This document shows positions 1 through 9,476 of a stretch of DNA of 30,062 nt, in pieces; positions within the stretch are counted from its first letter, which is position 1; each line of letters starts with the position of its first letter. A program made the translations under genes and the position numbers. The notes beneath the pieces were generated by a model. It had not been told where the DNA came from. It worked only from the letters and a program-made list of their open reading frames with translations, and did not search any database. Source of the DNA: CAYTGR01 sp964437445 (lineage in GTDB: Bacteria > Chloroflexota > Anaerolineae > B4-G1 > SLSP01); assembly GCA_964437445.1 (NCBI GenBank), contig CAYTGR010000055.1:1-30062 (forward strand), written 5' to 3'.

Positions 1-70
1 GCGGCCAGAGCCCCTGCTGGGCCAGCATGAAGCGACGGGCCTGGGATTGGGTCAGGGTAATGGTGGACAT
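1..70 (-). CDS. N-terminus of YcaQ-like winged-helix protein (partial, runs off left edge)
   Basis: Only the first 23 codons are present. The ATG lies at 68-70 on the minus strand, preceded by a GAGGTG ribosome-binding site (79-84) eight bases upstream. The peptide begins MSTITLTQSQARRFMLAQQG and continues LWP. This Q-A-R-R-F-(x)L-x-x-Q-G-L pattern is what I recognise at the start of YcaQ/AlkX-like winged-helix proteins, a family that includes DNA-crosslink glycosylases. Family membership is inferred from a very short segment; the catalytic part lies outside the window. A strong promoter and a perfect palindrome lie directly upstream, which supports this being a real gene start. Confidence 0.45.
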   Translation of the reverse strand, partial: MSTITLTQSQARRFMLAQQGLWP

Positions 71-104
71 GGCTGCTGCACCTCAAGGTTGGCGTTCCAA
101 ATTT

Positions 105-137
105 ACGCCAGCGACCGACAGTGTCGGTCGCTGGCGT
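105..137. promoter_or_regulatory. Perfect 33-bp palindrome, candidate operator or 5'UTR hairpin
   Basis: The arms ACGCCAGCGACCGACA (105-120) and TGTCGGTCGCTGGCGT (122-137) are exact reverse complements around a single G at 121. The palindrome lies between the promoter at 150-177 and the start codon at 70, beginning a few bases past the expected transcription start. It could be an operator for a dimeric repressor or a structured leader. No T-run follows on either strand, so a terminator is less likely. Confidence 0.65.
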
Positions 138-149
138 ATAAACTACCAG

Positions 150-177
150 ATTTTAGAACTAATGTTCAAAATGTCAA
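150..177 (-). promoter_or_regulatory. Sigma70-type promoter for the YcaQ-like gene
   Basis: On the minus strand a perfect -35 TTGACA (172-177) is separated by 16 bp from a -10 TAAAAT (150-155). Expected transcription start is near 143, about 70 bases before the ATG at 70. Confidence 0.6.
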
Positions 178-298
178 GGCCAGGGCTATCCCTTTAAAAA
201 ACAGCGCGGGCTTGGTGGCCGGCCCCGACTACGCGCGGGAAGAAGAGCATCCTCAGGTCCCAGACAATAGCCCTGTTTTCAAGATATCCCGGCAGCTT

Positions 299-3200
299 TT
301 ACCACGAGCACATTACCAGCGGCAGATAGGTGACGAAAAACTCAAAAAACTCATACACGCCCCGGTCGTAGCCTTGGCCGTGGGGGCGTGGGATCCCCCC
401 CAGATCCACGGCGGGCGCACCCTCCGGCGTAGCGGTGTCTACACAGGGCGAGTCCGGCTGTAACCGGTAATCGCCGCCAGCCGGCGCGCGGAAGAGCGGA
501 TCGGCGTCCAGGTTTCCCGTGCCCGGCCAGCCGCCCTGCACGTCGGAGTAGGTCACGGTGATCGCCGCACCGTGCGCAATATCCAGCAGGATGGCCGTGG
601 TATTCCCCCAGAGAATGGTATTGACCACCGTAGCCCGGCCGGCCCCGCGCCCGGTATGTCCTTCCTGCACTTCGTAGAGCCCCAGGCCGGTTTTGTTGCC
701 GGCCAGCGTGTTGTTCATCAGGTAGGCCGTGGCGCTATCTTTAACGGCTATCCCCAATCCCTTCTCCGGGTCGTCGGGCACGCCCCAACAGGCGTAGACC
801 AGGTTGTTCGTGAGCGTGGAAGAGGAAACGTCGCCGATGGAAACCCCCTTGTCGCCGCAATGGTGAATGAGGTTGCGCTCCAGGATCGCCGAGGAGTGGT
901 TCATGTCAATACAGTCGTCGGAGATGGCATAGATGCGGTTGTCTAACACCCGCGCCGGGATAACCATGGCGCTCAATTCCAATCCCTCGTAGGGATAGAT
1001 GCTCCAACGCGCATCGTGGATGGTGTTGCCCTGGACCAGCGCCTCGCCGCCGGTAAGGTGAACGGCGTCGCTCTGGATGTCGTAGATTTCGTTGCGCAGC
1101 AGCGTGACCGTGGATTCGTAGCCGATGACAGCGTTGCTGGTCTGGGTGTGGCGCAGAATGCTGTCGGCTACGGTCAGGCGCGCGCCGTAGGCGCTGAGGC
1201 CGTGGGTGCGGGGGGCTGAGATCACCTCGCGGGTGTACTCCACCACGGCATGGCCGATCCGATTATCGGCGCCGCTGCCTTCAAACAGGATACCGCCCCA
1301 GTAACCGCTCTCGCGACGGGTGAAGACGATGGGACGAGCCGCGGTCCCTGCTGCCAGCAAGCGCCCGCCCACGCGCACCGTCCGGTCAGGGGTGAACTGG
1401 AGCGTCACGCCCGGCTCAAGGGTCAGCGTCAGCCCAGCCGGGACAACGATGTCCTCGTCAATGAGGTAAGGTGAAAGCGCCGCGTAGAGCGTCGTATCCG
1501 CCGCCAGCGTGCCGCCGTGGAAAGCGTTCCAGGTCACGGTAAGCGTGCGCGTATCCTGCCCATCGGCCACGGTGAAAGCATTGACGCGCCCCCAGAGGGC
1601 GACGGTCGCGCGCCAGGTGGTGGCGGTGGGGTAGGTGACGGCGGCGGCACTGCCGTTGATGGTGACATCGCGCAGGGGAGAACAATCGCCCTCCAACGTG
1701 ATGGCTGGCTGGTCGGTGGCGAAATCACTTCCACCGTGCGTGGTGATGGAAAGCCGCGTGGTGGGAATCTGCGCGAGCAACACCGGGACACGCGCGGTCA
1801 CGTAGGTGCGCAGTTCCTCCCGCTCCTGACCACCGACGGCGGCCGGCAGCGCCTCAATGCGGGGGAACATCTGGGCGACCGAGAACTCGTTGGCCGCCAG
1901 GCCGGCGATGTCCCGGTAATACCAGCGCACGAACAGCGGCGCGTGCAGGAGCCGCGCGATCACGGGTGGCCCCAGCCAGTAGGGCTCCCAGATGGAGTGG
2001 TCGGCCAGCAAAAAGGTCGTGTCGTGATCCCAGGAGATCAGGACAAAGCGCTGGTCTGAGGGCCGGCGATAGAGGTAGTAATCATCGCCGTGGCCGATCC
2101 AGAGCGCGCCTTCGTGGTTATCCAGCACGGCCTGAACGGCGAGCCAGCGGCTCCACTCACGCAGGTCGGCAACCGCCCCGGCGGTCGTAGCTAAGGCGGC
2201 GTCAGGCGTGTTGGAAAGCACTGCGGTCAAGGTGACAATGTCGGAGTAGTCGTCGGCCAGTTCGTTGGTCTTTTTCAGGTAATAGGGACGGTAAGCGCCG
2301 GCCTCGGGACCGCGGTAGCTCAGATCGGCCTGCTCCAGGCCGCGATAGAGATTGCCGCCGTCGTCGCCAGGGAAGTGTTCTTGCAGGAAATCGCGGTCCA
2401 CCGCCTCCACGTCGAGATAGTCGCCCTCGTGAGCGGCGTTGATGTAGAGGGTGACAAAGCGGGTGGTGGATGCGGGGAGACCGACACGGGCGAAGAGGTC
2501 GTGGGCCAGCGCCTCCCGGCCCAGATGATCACTGATCAGGTTGATCCGCTCGCGGCCCTGAAATTCATGCTCGTCGCGGAATTTGATCCGGTAGGGCCGG
2601 GGCGTCAGGTCACGGGTGTCGCCCCGGTAGCGCACGCCCACATTGTAGAAAACCTCGCTGCCGTAGACGAAGGTTGCATCCAGGCGAAGGTTGGAAGTGA
2701 GCAGCCGGGTGGTCAGCTCGGCGCGGTTCTCGTCGGTCAGCAGGAGGCGGTAGAGCGGCAACGCGCTGGCCGGCGGCGTATCTTCTACCAGATAGAGAGC
2801 GCTCACGGTGATGGGCAGCCCCGTTTCGGGGGAGACAGTGCCCGGGGCACCCGCCGGGACGCTGCGTTGGGCGTCCTCGGTGTCGGTCGCGGTGAGATAA
2901 AACTCCACGTAGTGGCCGGCCGGTTGCGGCGGGATGACAGCGGTGTAGCGGGCATCCCCCGGTGTGACGTCGCCCGCGGTCCCGTCGTCGCGCAAGGGGA
3001 GCGCGCTGTAGCTGCCCATCCCCTGCCGGCGGTAGTAGAGCGTCACGGCGGCGATGGCACCGTTGTCATCCACCCAGGCAGTAACCGTCACTGGCTGCGC
3101 GGAGGTCGGCAGCGGCGGGGTGTGCGCGAGGTCGGTAATACAGGGTGGGATGTTGCCGGCGGTGTAAACGCTGTTGCGCGCGCCAGGGGTACCGGCGCTG

Positions 3201-3906
3201 CTGCTGGCACCCCAGGAGCAAGGGCGGTTATTGTCAAAGGCCGGGTTGAGGAGTTCCAGGGCGGGGCCGTCGCCATCGGGCGCGTCAGGCCAGGGGGCTG
3301 CGTCATCGTAAGTGACCTCGTCCACGAGCGTACCGGCGGCGTCTACCAACGCAATCCGCTCGCCCTCGTTGGCCAGACTACCGTCGGCGAACGGTCCCCA
3401 CGTCCCGGTGATCCCGTAGCGCGCCTCCACCGTTGCCGGCCGATGGGCGACGACCAGGTAGCCACCAGGCGGTAGCGTCACGCTGAGTGGAAAGGTGTAC
3501 TCAATGCCGTCGGTGAGCCGCCAGCCGGAAAGGTCCACGCCGGCCGGACCGGCGTTGTAAAGCTCCACGTATTCCTGGTCACGATCGTCGGGGAAAGGGT
3601 GGTACTGGAGCTCGTTGAGGACCACGGTTGCGGTCTGGTGGCCGCCCCCGGCCCGCTGATTGCCGGCCGCCGATTGCCCGCNNNNNNNNNNNNNNNNNNN
3701 NNNNNNNNNNNNNNNNNNNNNNNNNNNNNNNNNNNNNNNNNNNNNNNNNNNNNNNNNNNNNNNNNNNNNNNNNNNNNNNNNGTTGCGGTCTGGTGGCCGC
3801 CCCCGGCCCGCTGATTGCCGGCCGCCGATTGCCCGCTGACCATCGTTGCCGGCCCTATCAGCAGCAGCGCCACCAGCAGGCCGATTCGCTGCCGTCTGGT
3901 CCGCAT
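299..3906 (-). CDS. Exported CotH-kinase protein with N-terminal lamin-tail domain and C-terminal beta-helix (interrupted by assembly gap)
   Basis: Start is ATG at 3904-3906 behind TAAGGAGGG (3915-3923). The N-terminus MRTRRQRIGLLVALLLIGPA is a signal peptide with probable cleavage near VSGQSA. The frame is interrupted by 100 N, but removing the N run and one copy of the flanking 55-nt duplication gives one continuous 1150-residue frame (3453 nt, divisible by three). Approximate domains in merged numbering: lamin-tail domain 43-190 (EYVELYNAG, GYLVVAHRP), Ig-like linker 200-320, CotH-type domain 332-665 (VRYRGDT, PYRIKF, KKTNE, DDYYLYR, and SWDHDTTF near 573-580), and right-handed parallel beta-helix repeats 755-1100. 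The C-terminus ends FVTYLPLVMCSW, a short hydrophobic tail. CotH kinases phosphorylate spore-coat proteins in Bacillus; the role in this bacterium is unknown, but the protein is clearly built for the cell surface. A relative lies immediately upstream on the same strand. Confidence 0.85.
3627..3836. repeat. 55-nt direct duplication flanking an N run (assembly overlap)
   Basis: The 55 nt at 3627-3681 (starting GTTGCGGTCTGGTGGCC, ending CGATTGCCCGC) recur exactly at 3782-3836, on the two sides of the N run. Fifty-five is a standard de Bruijn k-mer size. Two contigs sharing a terminal 55-mer were apparently scaffolded with a placeholder gap instead of being merged. I read this as an artefact, not a biological repeat. 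Confidence 0.85.
3682..3781. other. 100-N scaffold gap inside the CotH gene
   Basis: Exactly 100 N, the conventional placeholder for a gap of unknown size. The true missing length is probably zero, because collapsing the 55-nt overlap restores the reading frame. Confidence 0.95.
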
Positions 3907-4029
3907 CTCCCTTTCCCTCCTTATACGTACACCTGGTCGTTGATTGTTTACCAGCAAGACTTATGCAAATTTTCGTTGATAGCCCGGCGGTTAACCCCCG
4001 GGCGGCCAGCGCGAACGTGACCCAATTAT

Positions 4030-4069
4030 TTTCTTAAAGGCCATCAGCCGCTCTCAGCCCCTTAAGAAA
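4030..4069 (-). terminator. Possible weak terminator after the upstream CotH gene
   Basis: An inverted repeat TTTCTTAA (4030-4037) / TTAAGAAA (4062-4069) with a 24-nt loop lies just past the stop codon of the minus-strand gene ending at 4095. The stem is AT-rich and short, so the call is weak. The same 188-nt intergenic stretch (3907-4094) otherwise holds only the ribosome-binding site of the next gene. Confidence 0.25.
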
Positions 4070-4094
4070 CACCTGCAGGCGTCACTCCCCACCT

Positions 4095-7000
4095 TTACCT
4101 GTTCCGCGCGCCCGGCGTCGGTGACATGAGCGCCCATAGCTCGGCCCCGTCGGGCCGCCGTCCGTAGGAGCTGTCGGCGGTCTGCGGGCCGAAACTGAGC
4201 GCATCCAGCAGGAGCAGGTGCGGATCAAACAACGCGACCTCCTCACCCTCCTTGTCCAGCTTGAAGGGCGTGTGCAGCGGCCCCTGCCCCATGTCGCCAT
4301 CGCACCAGACCAACAGGTAGCCGCCGGCCGGGATGGCGGTGCCGGGTGGAAAGGCCCATTTGGCCGGTTCGTCTAAATGGTCGGTCAGGTAAAAGCCGTC
4401 CAGTACCAGCGGAGTAGCGCCGGGGTTGTAGAGCTCCACCCAATCGTCGTAATCGCCGGCCTCATCGGTGTTGCTGGTCGCGTTGGCAGCCAGGAATTCG
4501 TTGATGACGACCGGCAGCGGTGTGCTCCCGACCTGATAGCCGAGCGTTCCCGTCGGGGCGGTGCGGGGGTAAAGCGCCCGCTGTCCGTCGCCGTCGGCGG
4601 CCTCCAGATAGTAGCGGACCGTTACCCCGGCCGGTTGGGGTGGCAGGGTTCCCGTGTAGCTTCCTTCCCCCTTGAGCGGCACGGCCAGAAAGTTGCTGCC
4701 GGCGGAATACCAGAGCAGCACCGTCACAGGAGCACCGGCACTGATCACCGCGCTCACGGTGACGGTCTCGCCCGCGCCAGGCCAGCGCGGCGACCGTGTC
4801 ACCTGGGAGAAAGCCGGCGGCGCTGTGAGCCGGTTGGGACCGCCAGGCGTGGGCGGGAGGGCGCGCCAGGGACCGCCGGGCATGGGATACCGTCCCCAGG
4901 CGACGTCTGGCGTCTGCACATCAAAGTAGACTTCGTCAATGGGGGCGTAGTTGTGGGCCGCTGTGTCAAACAGCCCGATGTATTCCCCGGCCCCGGAGAG
5001 CTTGAAGTTGGTGTGCCCGTTGGCTCCCTCACCGTCCACCCAGACGAGCCGGTAGCCGCCGGCCGGAATGATCGTCCCGGCGGTGAAGGCAAACTGTTGC
5101 ACCACGCCCACGCTGTTGGCGAGGAACATCCCGCCCAGGTCCAGGTCCACCGGCCCGGCGTTGTAGAGCTCCAGCCAGTCGGCGGTTGCGCCGGTCTCAT
5201 CCTCCAATGTGCGGGTGTTGAGCGCCAGCAGCTCGCTGAGATAGAGCGGGGGGCGCTCCCAGCCCACGACGTAGCGGTAATCGCCCTGCGGCCAGCCAGG
5301 CCGGGCCACGCTGACCAGGCCGGTGGCATCGCGTGCCTCCACGTAAAATTCCACGCGGGCGTAGAGGGGCTGTCCCGGCAACTGCGCCGCGTAAAGGTTG
5401 GCGCCCACTGGTGCCAGCGGTAGCACCTGATACGTGGACGGCAACAGCTCGGTCACGGCAACACGGTAGTGAACAGCGACGGTGAGCGGGCCGGTATCGG
5501 TGATCCACGCGGTGATGGTGACCGGCTGGCCGGCGGCCGGCGGGGCCGGCTGCCAGTTGACCGCGCCGATGGCCGGCGGTCGCCCGACGTTGCGCCAACC
5601 GGGGGTGGCTGCCGCCAGCACCGACCAGCTCTCGCCGTCGGGCCAGCGCCCGCAGGCCTGCCCGGCCGCCAGCGCAGGATAAGTCACCCCATCCAGCAGC
5701 GCCCGCCCGAAGAGGTCGCGGTCATACAGGTAAAGCTGACCGCCCGCCGCGCGCAGCCGAAAGGCGGTGTGGAGCGGCCCTTCCGCCGGCTCCCCGTCGG
5801 CCCAGAGGAGCAGCGTCTCGCCGGGGGGCAGGCGCGTCCCCTCGGGGATGCGCCACCGGGCCGGCTGCGCCGGATCGTCGGAGAGGTACATCCCGCCCAG
5901 GTCCCAGGTCAATGTGGCGCTGCGGTTGTACAGCTCCAGCCAGGGATCGACTTCGCCGGCCTCGTCGGTGAGCTCGCCGCCGGCCGGAGCCAGCTCGTTC
6001 AGTTGCAGCGGGACGGTGAGCGCCGGGCAAAAAGTCGGTAGCTGCGCCTGGAGGAATTGGATCCGGTGGGTGGCGTAGCGCTTGAGCTCGGCGGGGCCGT
6101 CGGCAAAAGTGAAGCCGTCCGGCTGCCAGCGGGTGGGATCGGCCAGCGCCGCGCCGTAGATGGAAGCGACAAACTCGTCAATGCGGGGGAAGAGCGCCGC
6201 CGGGCTGAACTCTTCCGCCATCAGCTCTTGCAGACGGCGGCAGTAGAAAAAGCGGAATTCCGGCACGGTCATCATCCGGTCAATCAGGGCATTCCATTTG
6301 CCGTCGTATTTCTGGCTCTGGCGCGTGCCGCTGTCAATGGGATTGTCCCAGCTGATCTCCGGGTCCAGCAGGCCTCCCGCGCCCGGCCCCCAGGCGTTGT
6401 GCCCCAGCGTGAGGTCCACATCCCAGGGCAGGATCAGCCAGCGGTCGCGGCTCAGGTCGTGGTAAAGGTAATAATCCTTCTCCAGCATCTCAAAGTTGCC
6501 GATCAGGATGTTCGCCGCGTACCAGTCAATCCAGCCGTTGACGTCCAGCGTTTGCGCGATGGCCGTGGGGAATTGCGCGTCGGGCGTGTTATTGATCAGC
6601 TCAATAAAGGCGATAATGTCGTCAATGCCGCTGTCGCGGTTGGTCTTTTTGGGATAATGATAGCGGTACCACCAGGCTCGCAGGTCGGGATCATCGTATA
6701 CTTCCAGGTGTAGCCCGCCGTAGTAAGGCTTGTAGAGGTTGCCGTGGCTGTTCAAGCCGAGCCGGTAGAGGAAACGTTCGTCAATCTGCTCCACCTGCGA
6801 GAAAAGGCCGTAGGGTTGCCCGTTGATCTGCAGGCGGGCGTAGCCGGCGCGGGGAGCCGGTAGGCCCGCGCGCGCGAAAAAGTCGTAGACTACTACGCTG
6901 CGTAACAGGGTCTGGTCGGGATAGTCGGCGTTGAGGTTGAGCTCTTCCTGCGCCTGAAACAGGTCCGCGCCGGGGAAAAACACTTTCCAGCTCTTTTTGT

Positions 7001-8648
7001 CAAACAGGCGGGTCGTGTCGCCCCGGTAGCGGAGGTCCACTTTCCACTGGTGCCCGGCGTAGGTGAAAAGCGCCGGGATCGTCTCATCCCGGTAAGGGTC
7101 CTCGGCCAGCCAGGCCAGAGCCGCCGGGTCGGCGGTGATCAGGTAACGGGGCGGGCCTGGCGGTTCGGCATTGCGGAGGATCAGCGGCAGGTAGAGCCGG
7201 AGGCCGCGCCGCTCGTCGGCGCCGACGTCGGGGCGCGGGCCATTAGGGCGTGGATCGCCGTCCAGGTCGGTCGCCACCCCTAAGTTGACGCCGGCATCCA
7301 CGGCGGGGGAGCCGGGTTGCAGGTGGTAATCTAACGCAGCCGGGGCGACAAACAGCGGGTCGCCGGTGATGAGACCGCTGCCGGTGAGCGGATCACTGCC
7401 GTTGCCCCACAGCAGCGTGGTGCTGATGAGCGGGGTCGCCCCCGGCGTGGCGGTGATTCCTACGGCGTGGCTCACCACCACATTGTTGATGAGCGCGACC
7501 ACCACGGGGCTATGGACCACGATGCCGGTCCCCTGCGGCGCGGCGGGATTGCCTGCCAGCGTGTTGTGGTAGATTGCCCCCCTGCCGGTCCCGCTGAGCT
7601 CCAACCCGGCGGCGAGAGCCGTCGCCACCAGGTTGTTGGTCAACGTGAAAGCCGGGACCTGGCGGACGGCGATCCCGACAGCCCCGACGCTGAAGACCTG
7701 GTTGGCGTCCAGCACGGCCCAACCGGTGACCGGATCCAGCTTGATGCCGTTATCGGCGCAGGCATACAGCCGGTTGCCACTCAAGAACGCGCGCGCCGTC
7801 TTCTGGATATCTATGCCGTCGCCGCCGGTGTCGTAGGCATTCTCAACCACGTTGCCGGTCAGCGTGACGGTGCCGCCGTCTTCCACGTGGATCCCGTCTT
7901 TGGCGACGGTGCGGACGACGTTGTGCCCTGCCACGATGGTCGTACCGCGCACGTCAATCCCATCGCTGGCGGTGCTCAAGACCACGTTGCCACGCAATTC
8001 CACGCGCACGGCCGCCTTCATGGTGCGGATCCCGTCGTCACGGATGTTGAAAACCTGGTTATTCTCAAGGAGCGCCGTGCCGCCGTTGATCTTGATGCCC
8101 TGGTTCACGGTATCGCTGATGACGTTTTTGAGCAGCCCGACGGTGGCCGCGGGTTCGGCCTCAATCCCCTGGCTGGCCATGGCATAGAGCGTGTTGGCGG
8201 TAGCGGTCACGACCCCGCTGTTGATGTGGAGGCCGTCGTTGCCGTTGCGCAACACCAACCCGTCCAGCCAGACGGCGCCGCTGCCGGCGGTGATGGAGAT
8301 GACGTAAGCGCCGCCGCCATCCACCACCGTGGGATAGCTCAGCGGAGCCTGGACCGTGAAGCCGGGGGCCCACCCGCCGCGCAGCGTCACGCTCTGGGTG
8401 ATGACGAGCGCCTCAGAGTAGACGCCGCCGGCGACCTGGACTTCGTCGCCGGGGAGGGCCTGATAGAGAGCCTGCTGGATGCTGGGACAGGGGTCCGAGG
8501 GCGTCGCGCAATCACCGGTACCGCCCTCCTGGACATAGAGCGTGCCCGGGTCAGCGGCCACCGGCAGGGTGACACCGGTGAGCAGCCAGAAGAGCGCCAA
8601 CCATCCGCAGCCCGCCCCCAACGACAAGACAAGTGACCGCACTTTCAT
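4095..8648 (-). CDS. Exported beta-helix / CotH-kinase / triple lamin-tail protein
   Basis: A 1517-residue exported protein. I choose ATG at 8646-8648, seven bases after AAGGAG (8656-8661); an adjacent in-frame GTG (8649-8651) is too close to that site. The signal peptide runs to about VAA-DP at residue 33. Domains in order (rough residues): pectate-lyase-like right-handed beta-helix 40-410 with repeated N-x-V/DGI coils; a YLPLILRN segment near 486-493; CotH-type kinase 500-875 (LRYRGDT, KKSWKVFF, KKTNRDSGIDD, KDYYLYH, LPWDVDLTLG near 740-749); then three lamin-tail domains at about 880-1020, 1137-1275 and 1380-1517 (WLELYN, WVELYNPG, GYLLVWCDGD), separated by two Ig-like linkers. Lamin-tail domains in bacteria typically occur on secreted or surface proteins. 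It shares all its domain types with the next gene (299-3906) but in a different order. Substrate and biological role cannot be read from the sequence. Confidence 0.85.
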   Translation of the reverse strand: MKVRSLVLSLGAGCGWLALFWLLTGVTLPVAADPGTLYVQEGGTGDCATPSDPCPSIQQALYQALPGDEVQVAGGVYSEALVITQSVTLRGGWAPGFTVQAPLSYPTVVDGGGAYVISITAGSGAVWLDGLVLRNGNDGLHINSGVVTATANTLYAMASQGIEAEPAATVGLLKNVISDTVNQGIKINGGTALLENNQVFNIRDDGIRTMKAAVRVELRGNVVLSTASDGIDVRGTTIVAGHNVVRTVAKDGIHVEDGGTVTLTGNVVENAYDTGGDGIDIQKTARAFLSGNRLYACADNGIKLDPVTGWAVLDANQVFSVGAVGIAVRQVPAFTLTNNLVATALAAGLELSGTGRGAIYHNTLAGNPAAPQGTGIVVHSPVVVALINNVVVSHAVGITATPGATPLISTTLLWGNGSDPLTGSGLITGDPLFVAPAALDYHLQPGSPAVDAGVNLGVATDLDGDPRPNGPRPDVGADERRGLRLYLPLILRNAEPPGPPRYLITADPAALAWLAEDPYRDETIPALFTYAGHQWKVDLRYRGDTTRLFDKKSWKVFFPGADLFQAQEELNLNADYPDQTLLRSVVVYDFFARAGLPAPRAGYARLQINGQPYGLFSQVEQIDERFLYRLGLNSHGNLYKPYYGGLHLEVYDDPDLRAWWYRYHYPKKTNRDSGIDDIIAFIELINNTPDAQFPTAIAQTLDVNGWIDWYAANILIGNFEMLEKDYYLYHDLSRDRWLILPWDVDLTLGHNAWGPGAGGLLDPEISWDNPIDSGTRQSQKYDGKWNALIDRMMTVPEFRFFYCRRLQELMAEEFSPAALFPRIDEFVASIYGAALADPTRWQPDGFTFADGPAELKRYATHRIQFLQAQLPTFCPALTVPLQLNELAPAGGELTDEAGEVDPWLELYNRSATLTWDLGGMYLSDDPAQPARWRIPEGTRLPPGETLLLWADGEPAEGPLHTAFRLRAAGGQLYLYDRDLFGRALLDGVTYPALAAGQACGRWPDGESWSVLAAATPGWRNVGRPPAIGAVNWQPAPPAAGQPVTITAWITDTGPLTVAVHYRVAVTELLPSTYQVLPLAPVGANLYAAQLPGQPLYARVEFYVEARDATGLVSVARPGWPQGDYRYVVGWERPPLYLSELLALNTRTLEDETGATADWLELYNAGPVDLDLGGMFLANSVGVVQQFAFTAGTIIPAGGYRLVWVDGEGANGHTNFKLSGAGEYIGLFDTAAHNYAPIDEVYFDVQTPDVAWGRYPMPGGPWRALPPTPGGPNRLTAPPAFSQVTRSPRWPGAGETVTVSAVISAGAPVTVLLWYSAGSNFLAVPLKGEGSYTGTLPPQPAGVTVRYYLEAADGDGQRALYPRTAPTGTLGYQVGSTPLPVVINEFLAANATSNTDEAGDYDDWVELYNPGATPLVLDGFYLTDHLDEPAKWAFPPGTAIPAGGYLLVWCDGDMGQGPLHTPFKLDKEGEEVALFDPHLLLLDALSFGPQTADSSYGRRPDGAELWALMSPTPGARNR

Positions 8649-8768
8649 CACTACACTCCTTCTAACTAAAAAATCAATGAACGATCAAATTGGGGTCGGT
8701 CGCCCGCCGCTGGTGGTCGGGGAGGGGCAGAACCGACCGGCGTTGGGTAGAAATAGTGGGCTACTTCC

Positions 8769-8774
8769 AGTATA
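8769..8774 (-). promoter_or_regulatory. Possible extended -10 for the large CotH gene
   Basis: On the minus strand the sequence TGTTATACT gives a TG-n-TATACT extended -10 (hexamer at 8769-8774) about 120 bases upstream of the ATG at 8648. No convincing -35 at normal spacing. The remaining 8662-8843 interval shows nothing else I can support. Confidence 0.3.
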
Positions 8775-8843
8775 ACACCGAACCGGCGGCTGAGCGCTGC
8801 AATCTGGTTACGGCCTGGTAAAACCGCCGGGAGTGGCGGCCCG

Positions 8844-8872
8844 TTTCCGGCATTCGCCAGCTGGCATATAAT
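8844..8872 (+). promoter_or_regulatory. Promoter for the VOC-family gene
   Basis: A perfect -10 TATAAT (8867-8872) lies 17 bp after a poor -35 TTTCCG (8844-8849). Transcription would start near 8879, about 40 bases before the chosen ATG at 8922. Confidence 0.5.
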
Positions 8873-8921
8873 TAACTTGAGTGGCTACCGGCTGGATTTT
8901 GACTACCGGAGGATAAACACG

Positions 8922-9338
8922 ATGGGGACACGGCTGGATCTGATCGGCATCTTTGTAAACGACCTGGGTCGCATGGTGGCATTCTACCGAGAGGTGCTCG
9001 GTTTTGAGATTGACTGGGATGGTAAAGGCCCCTATGCCGAGTTCAAACACGAAGGCATTCGGTTTTCCATGTATGAGCGAGCGCAATTGCCCGGCCTGTT
9101 AGGCCAGGCGCCCACCTATCCCAGCGGCTTGAACGGGACTTTTGAACTGGCGATTGATCTGCCCGTCTCCGCGGATGTGGACCGGGAATTTGCCCGGGTA
9201 GTCCAGGCGGGGGGCCGCCCGGTGTATGCCCCCCGTGACGAGCCGTGGGGGATGCGTTCCTCAATGATTGCCGATCCAGAGGGGAACCTCATTGAGATTG
9301 GCTCGTGGAATCGTGGTTTGGACCCGCAGGAGCTATAA
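8922..9338 (+). CDS. VOC superfamily (glyoxalase/dioxygenase-like) protein
   Basis: A 138-residue protein. The ATG at 8922 follows GGAGG (8908-8912) with 9-nt spacing, preferred over the in-frame TTG at 8877, which lies at the predicted transcription start. The fold signature is clear: an N-terminal beta strand LDLIGIFVNDLGRMVAFYRE followed by VLGFEIDW, and a second half with FELAIDL, FARVVQAGGRPVYAP, the loop PWGMRS, and the terminal IADPEGNLIEIGSW. The Glu of GNLIEIGSW matches the usual C-terminal metal ligand of VOC enzymes. Family members include glyoxalase I, fosfomycin-modifying enzymes and extradiol dioxygenases; the substrate here is not identifiable. The gene stands alone, divergent from the large CotH gene. 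Confidence 0.8.
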   Translation: MGTRLDLIGIFVNDLGRMVAFYREVLGFEIDWDGKGPYAEFKHEGIRFSMYERAQLPGLLGQAPTYPSGLNGTFELAIDLPVSADVDREFARVVQAGGRPVYAPRDEPWGMRSSMIADPEGNLIEIGSWNRGLDPQEL

Positions 9339-9412
9339 GGGAGTCGTGGCCTGCTCTCAAACGCCTGCTGTTCCACGGGGCATCCGGGCCGCTGAGCAGC
9401 AGGCCGTTTGGT

Positions 9413-9449
9413 AAAACAAAAGCGGCCTGGCAGCTCAACCAGGCCGCTT
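9413..9449 (-). terminator. Rho-independent terminator after tRNA-Asn
   Basis: The perfect stem AAGCGGCCTGG (9420-9430) / CCAGGCCGCTT (9439-9449) with an 8-nt loop is followed on the minus strand by TTTGTTTT (9413-9420). It is placed about 30 bases after the 3' end of the minus-strand tRNA. On the plus strand it may also stop transcription from the VOC gene, though the T-run is only on the minus side. Confidence 0.8.
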
Positions 9450-9476
9450 AGCAATCCCCGAAGGGCTGCCGGAGAG

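Noticed and set aside
2375..3475. Long plus-strand frames opposite the two CotH genes (also 4377-5423 and 7467-8636)
   Set aside because: High-GC antisense shadows; no signal sequence, domain or ribosome-binding site, and the minus-strand frames have clear domains.
3478..3957. A 159-residue frame spanning the N run
   Set aside because: It is in the correct frame only before the gap; after the N run it leaves the frame of the CotH protein. The true continuation appears when the 55-nt overlap is collapsed.
9348..9405. Inverted repeat GGCCTGCT/AGCAGGCC after the VOC gene as a terminator
   Set aside because: The loop is over 40 nt and no T-run follows on the plus strand; too weak to call.
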